Below the pieces are notes generated by a model, which searched no databases, was not told the origin of the DNA, and saw only the letters and a program-made list of their open reading frames with translations. The translations under genes were made by a program, and so were the position numbers. 28,617 bases of DNA from DATNBT01 sp964579765 (GTDB taxonomy: Bacteria; Acidobacteriota; Vicinamibacteria; Vicinamibacterales; CAVVIG01). The stretch lies in assembly GCA_964579765.1 (NCBI GenBank), contig CAZOIK010000240.1, positions 1 through 28,617 on the forward strand, read 5' to 3'. Below are positions 26,270 through 28,617 of this stretch, one piece after another (the stretch's first letter is position 1; each line of letters begins with the position of its first letter).

Positions 26270-26566
26270 CTGCGCGCCCGGCCGTCTGCCGGCAGCGCTG
26301 GACCGTCTGCCATTGGCGCTGGACTGTCTGCCGGCGGCTCCGAGCCGTCTGACTGCCGCGCTTGGCCGTCTGCCATCGATACTTGGCCGTCTGTCGACTG
26401 CACGCGGCTATCTGCCGACTGCACGCGGCTATCTGCCGACTGCGCGCGGCTATCTGCCGACTGCGCGCGGCTGTCTGCCAACTGCGCGCGGCTGTCTGCC
26501 GACTGCGCCGGCCCATCTGCCGGCCGCGCTCGGCCATCTGCCCTTTGCCCTCTGCTCTCTGCCCTT
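26270..26566. repeat. Tandem array, 14 units at exact 21-bp spacing
   Basis: The core TCTGCC (with rare variants TCTGAC and TCTGTC) occurs at 26285, 26306, 26327, 26348, 26369, 26390, 26411, 26432, 26453, 26474, 26495, 26516, 26537 and 26558, exactly 21 bp apart each time. The central units (26400-26510) are nearly identical, close to TCTGCCGACTGCGCGCGGCTA; the outer ones have decayed but keep phase. Because 21 is a multiple of three, all frames stay open and give artificial heptapeptide repeats. It starts right behind the alkylation-repair stop codon and ends in the -35 area of the thiC promoter. No coding gene is supported here. Role unknown. Confidence 0.93.
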
Positions 26567-26574
26567 GCTATAGT
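26545..26574 (+). promoter_or_regulatory. Sigma-70-type promoter for thiC
   Basis: TTGCCC (26545-26550), an 18-base spacer and TATAGT (26569-26574) with an upstream TG form a plausible sigma-70 promoter. Transcription would start near 26581, a few bases before the riboswitch. The -35 element lies inside the last units of the 21-bp array. Confidence 0.55.
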
Positions 26575-26583
26575 CGCTCTTTC

Positions 26584-26665
26584 ACCCGCCAGGGGTATCC
26601 CTCTTAACGGGATTGAGAGCACACCCTTGGAACTTGGTCTCCCGCGGGAGACGAAGGAGAGCGGT
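26584..26665 (+). promoter_or_regulatory. TPP riboswitch (THI element) of thiC
   Basis: The conserved boxes appear in order: CCAGGGGTATCC (26589-26600, consensus 'RGGGGUGCC'), GGGATTGAGAGC (26609-26620, 'GGCUGAGA'), ACCCTTGGAACTTGGTC (26623-26639, 'ACCCUUUGAACCUGAUC'), then the hairpin CTCCCGCGGGAG (26639-26650) and ACGAAGGAGAG (26651-26661), matching the 3' 'GCGUAGGGAA' segment. P1 can form between CCGC (26586-26589) and GCGG (26661-26664). The thiC ribosome-binding site GAAGGAG (26653-26659) lies within the aptamer's 3' conserved segment. TPP binding should therefore hide the site directly and block translation, with no room for a separate expression platform. Confidence 0.92.
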
Positions 26666-26667
26666 CG

Positions 26668-28233
<1,566 letters not shown>

Positions 28234-28248
28234 GCAGCGCCCGACGTC

Positions 28249-28269
28249 GGCGGGCCCGAAAGGCCCGCC
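28249..28269. terminator. Hairpin between convergent thiC and hypothetical gene
   Basis: A perfect 8-bp GC stem, GGCGGGCC (28249-28256) with GGCCCGCC (28262-28269), closes a CGAAA loop. It lies 15 bp behind thiC and directly next to the stop of the convergent gene. Neither side has a T-tract, so it is a weak or Rho-assisted terminator candidate, possibly serving both directions. Confidence 0.5.
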
Positions 28270-28617
28270 CTACCTTTGCGGAACGGGCACGATCTGAATG
28301 ATCGTCGGGAACCGGGCGGGCTGGCCGCCCGGTTTCGGGTTCGGATAGCCCTGCGAGACGTCCGACTGGAAGTCCTTGATGACCACACCCGGCGGAAACG
28401 CCATCCGATCTTCGTCGAACTTGCCGACGTCGAACTCGTGCGTCGCCGGCACCTCATACGTAAGCTCGCCGCGCTGCTTGAGCGTCGCCCGGTAGTAGTT
28501 GACGAGGTCGACGAAGGACGCGGCGGTGCCGAAGATGTAGTAGCGCTGGCCGCGCCCGGCGTAGTATGACGTGATGAACTGGGCGTTGGGAAAGACCGGC
28601 ACGCCGAGCATCGCTTC
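28270..28617 (-). CDS. Hypothetical protein, 5' end cut by window edge
   Basis: The frame is open to the last base of the window (in-frame residues precede the ATG at 28611), so the gene probably starts outside. The visible 115 residues begin EAMLGVPVFPNAQFI and continue with SYYAGRGQRYYIFGTAASFVDLV (in parts), YYRATLKQRGEL, and a proline-rich end PNPKPGGQPARFPTIIQIVPVP. The 'P.YP.A..I..Y..G.G..YY.FGT..S...V..YY...LK' style resembles envelope or periplasmic proteins of unknown function that carry a sugar-amplitude-like 'displacement' domain, but I recognise no named family. It converges on thiC. Confidence 0.7.
   Translation of the reverse strand, partial: EAMLGVPVFPNAQFITSYYAGRGQRYYIFGTAASFVDLVNYYRATLKQRGELTYEVPATHEFDVGKFDEDRMAFPPGVVIKDFQSDVSQGYPNPKPGGQPARFPTIIQIVPVPQR

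Noticed and set aside
26270..26566. CRISPR array
   Set aside because: Units of 21 bp follow each other directly, no unique spacers exist, and no cas gene is present.
25513..26622. 369-codon minus-strand frame containing repeated 'ADSRAQS' heptapeptides, and short plus-strand frames with 'LPTARGY' repeats
   Set aside because: They arise because the 21-bp tandem repeat is a multiple of three and keeps all frames open; the rest is antisense to the alkylation-repair gene.

Overview
The window is a densely packed, GC-rich bacterial chromosome segment made almost entirely of housekeeping genes. Gene content (MutS2, a primary sigma factor behind dnaG, LarB, a cellulose-synthase-like GT2 protein, and a signal-peptide protein with a carboxypeptidase-regulatory-like domain plus TPRs), very short gaps and frequent GTG/TTG starts suggest an Acidobacteriota-type genome. 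That placement is an inference from style and content; no 16S rRNA or marker phylogeny is available here. I see no phage, transposase, CRISPR array or toxin-antitoxin pair.

Layout. 1-1650: the 3' part of a radical SAM protein reading rightward. 1654-2540: two leftward genes, a small SpoVG-like protein and acpS. 2533-3381: pgeF, whose start overlaps the divergent acpS start. 3353-11474: a long leftward block, in transcription order larB, mutS2, dnaG, rpoD, a CAU-anticodon tRNA, an intrinsic terminator, a coiled-coil zinc-ribbon protein and an RNase HI-like protein. It holds the macromolecular-synthesis pair dnaG-rpoD with a tRNA placed just behind rpoD.

11515-17558: a rightward block with a membrane GT2 glycosyltransferase (behind a good sigma-70-type promoter), a small membrane protein, a short-type citrate synthase, lepA, lepB and a membrane-anchored hypothetical protein. 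17541-24358: a second leftward block, in transcription order rpiB, glyA, a DinG/YoaA-type helicase, a secreted TPR protein, a YggS-type PLP protein, a DivIVA-domain protein, a DUF167 protein and a cyclodeaminase-family protein. glyA and the cyclodeaminase gene both point to one-carbon/folate chemistry, and most junctions in the block are overlaps or gaps of a few bases.

24386-28233: rightward genes for an RlmI-type rRNA methyltransferase, an AlkD-type alkylation repair protein and thiC. Between the last two lies the only sizeable non-coding stretch (26269-26667). It holds a 14-copy tandem array with exact 21-bp spacing, a sigma-70-type promoter and a TPP riboswitch whose 3' conserved segment also carries the thiC ribosome-binding site. 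28270-28617: a leftward hypothetical gene cut by the window edge.

The points most worth a second look are the 21-bp array in front of the thiC promoter/riboswitch, a terminator whose U-tract runs into the start codon of the zinc-ribbon gene, the tRNA behind rpoD, the head-on overlap of acpS and pgeF, a MutS2 whose Smr domain lacks its usual LDxR-type motif, and the stand-alone SpoVG-like protein. I found no convincing new multi-gene system.
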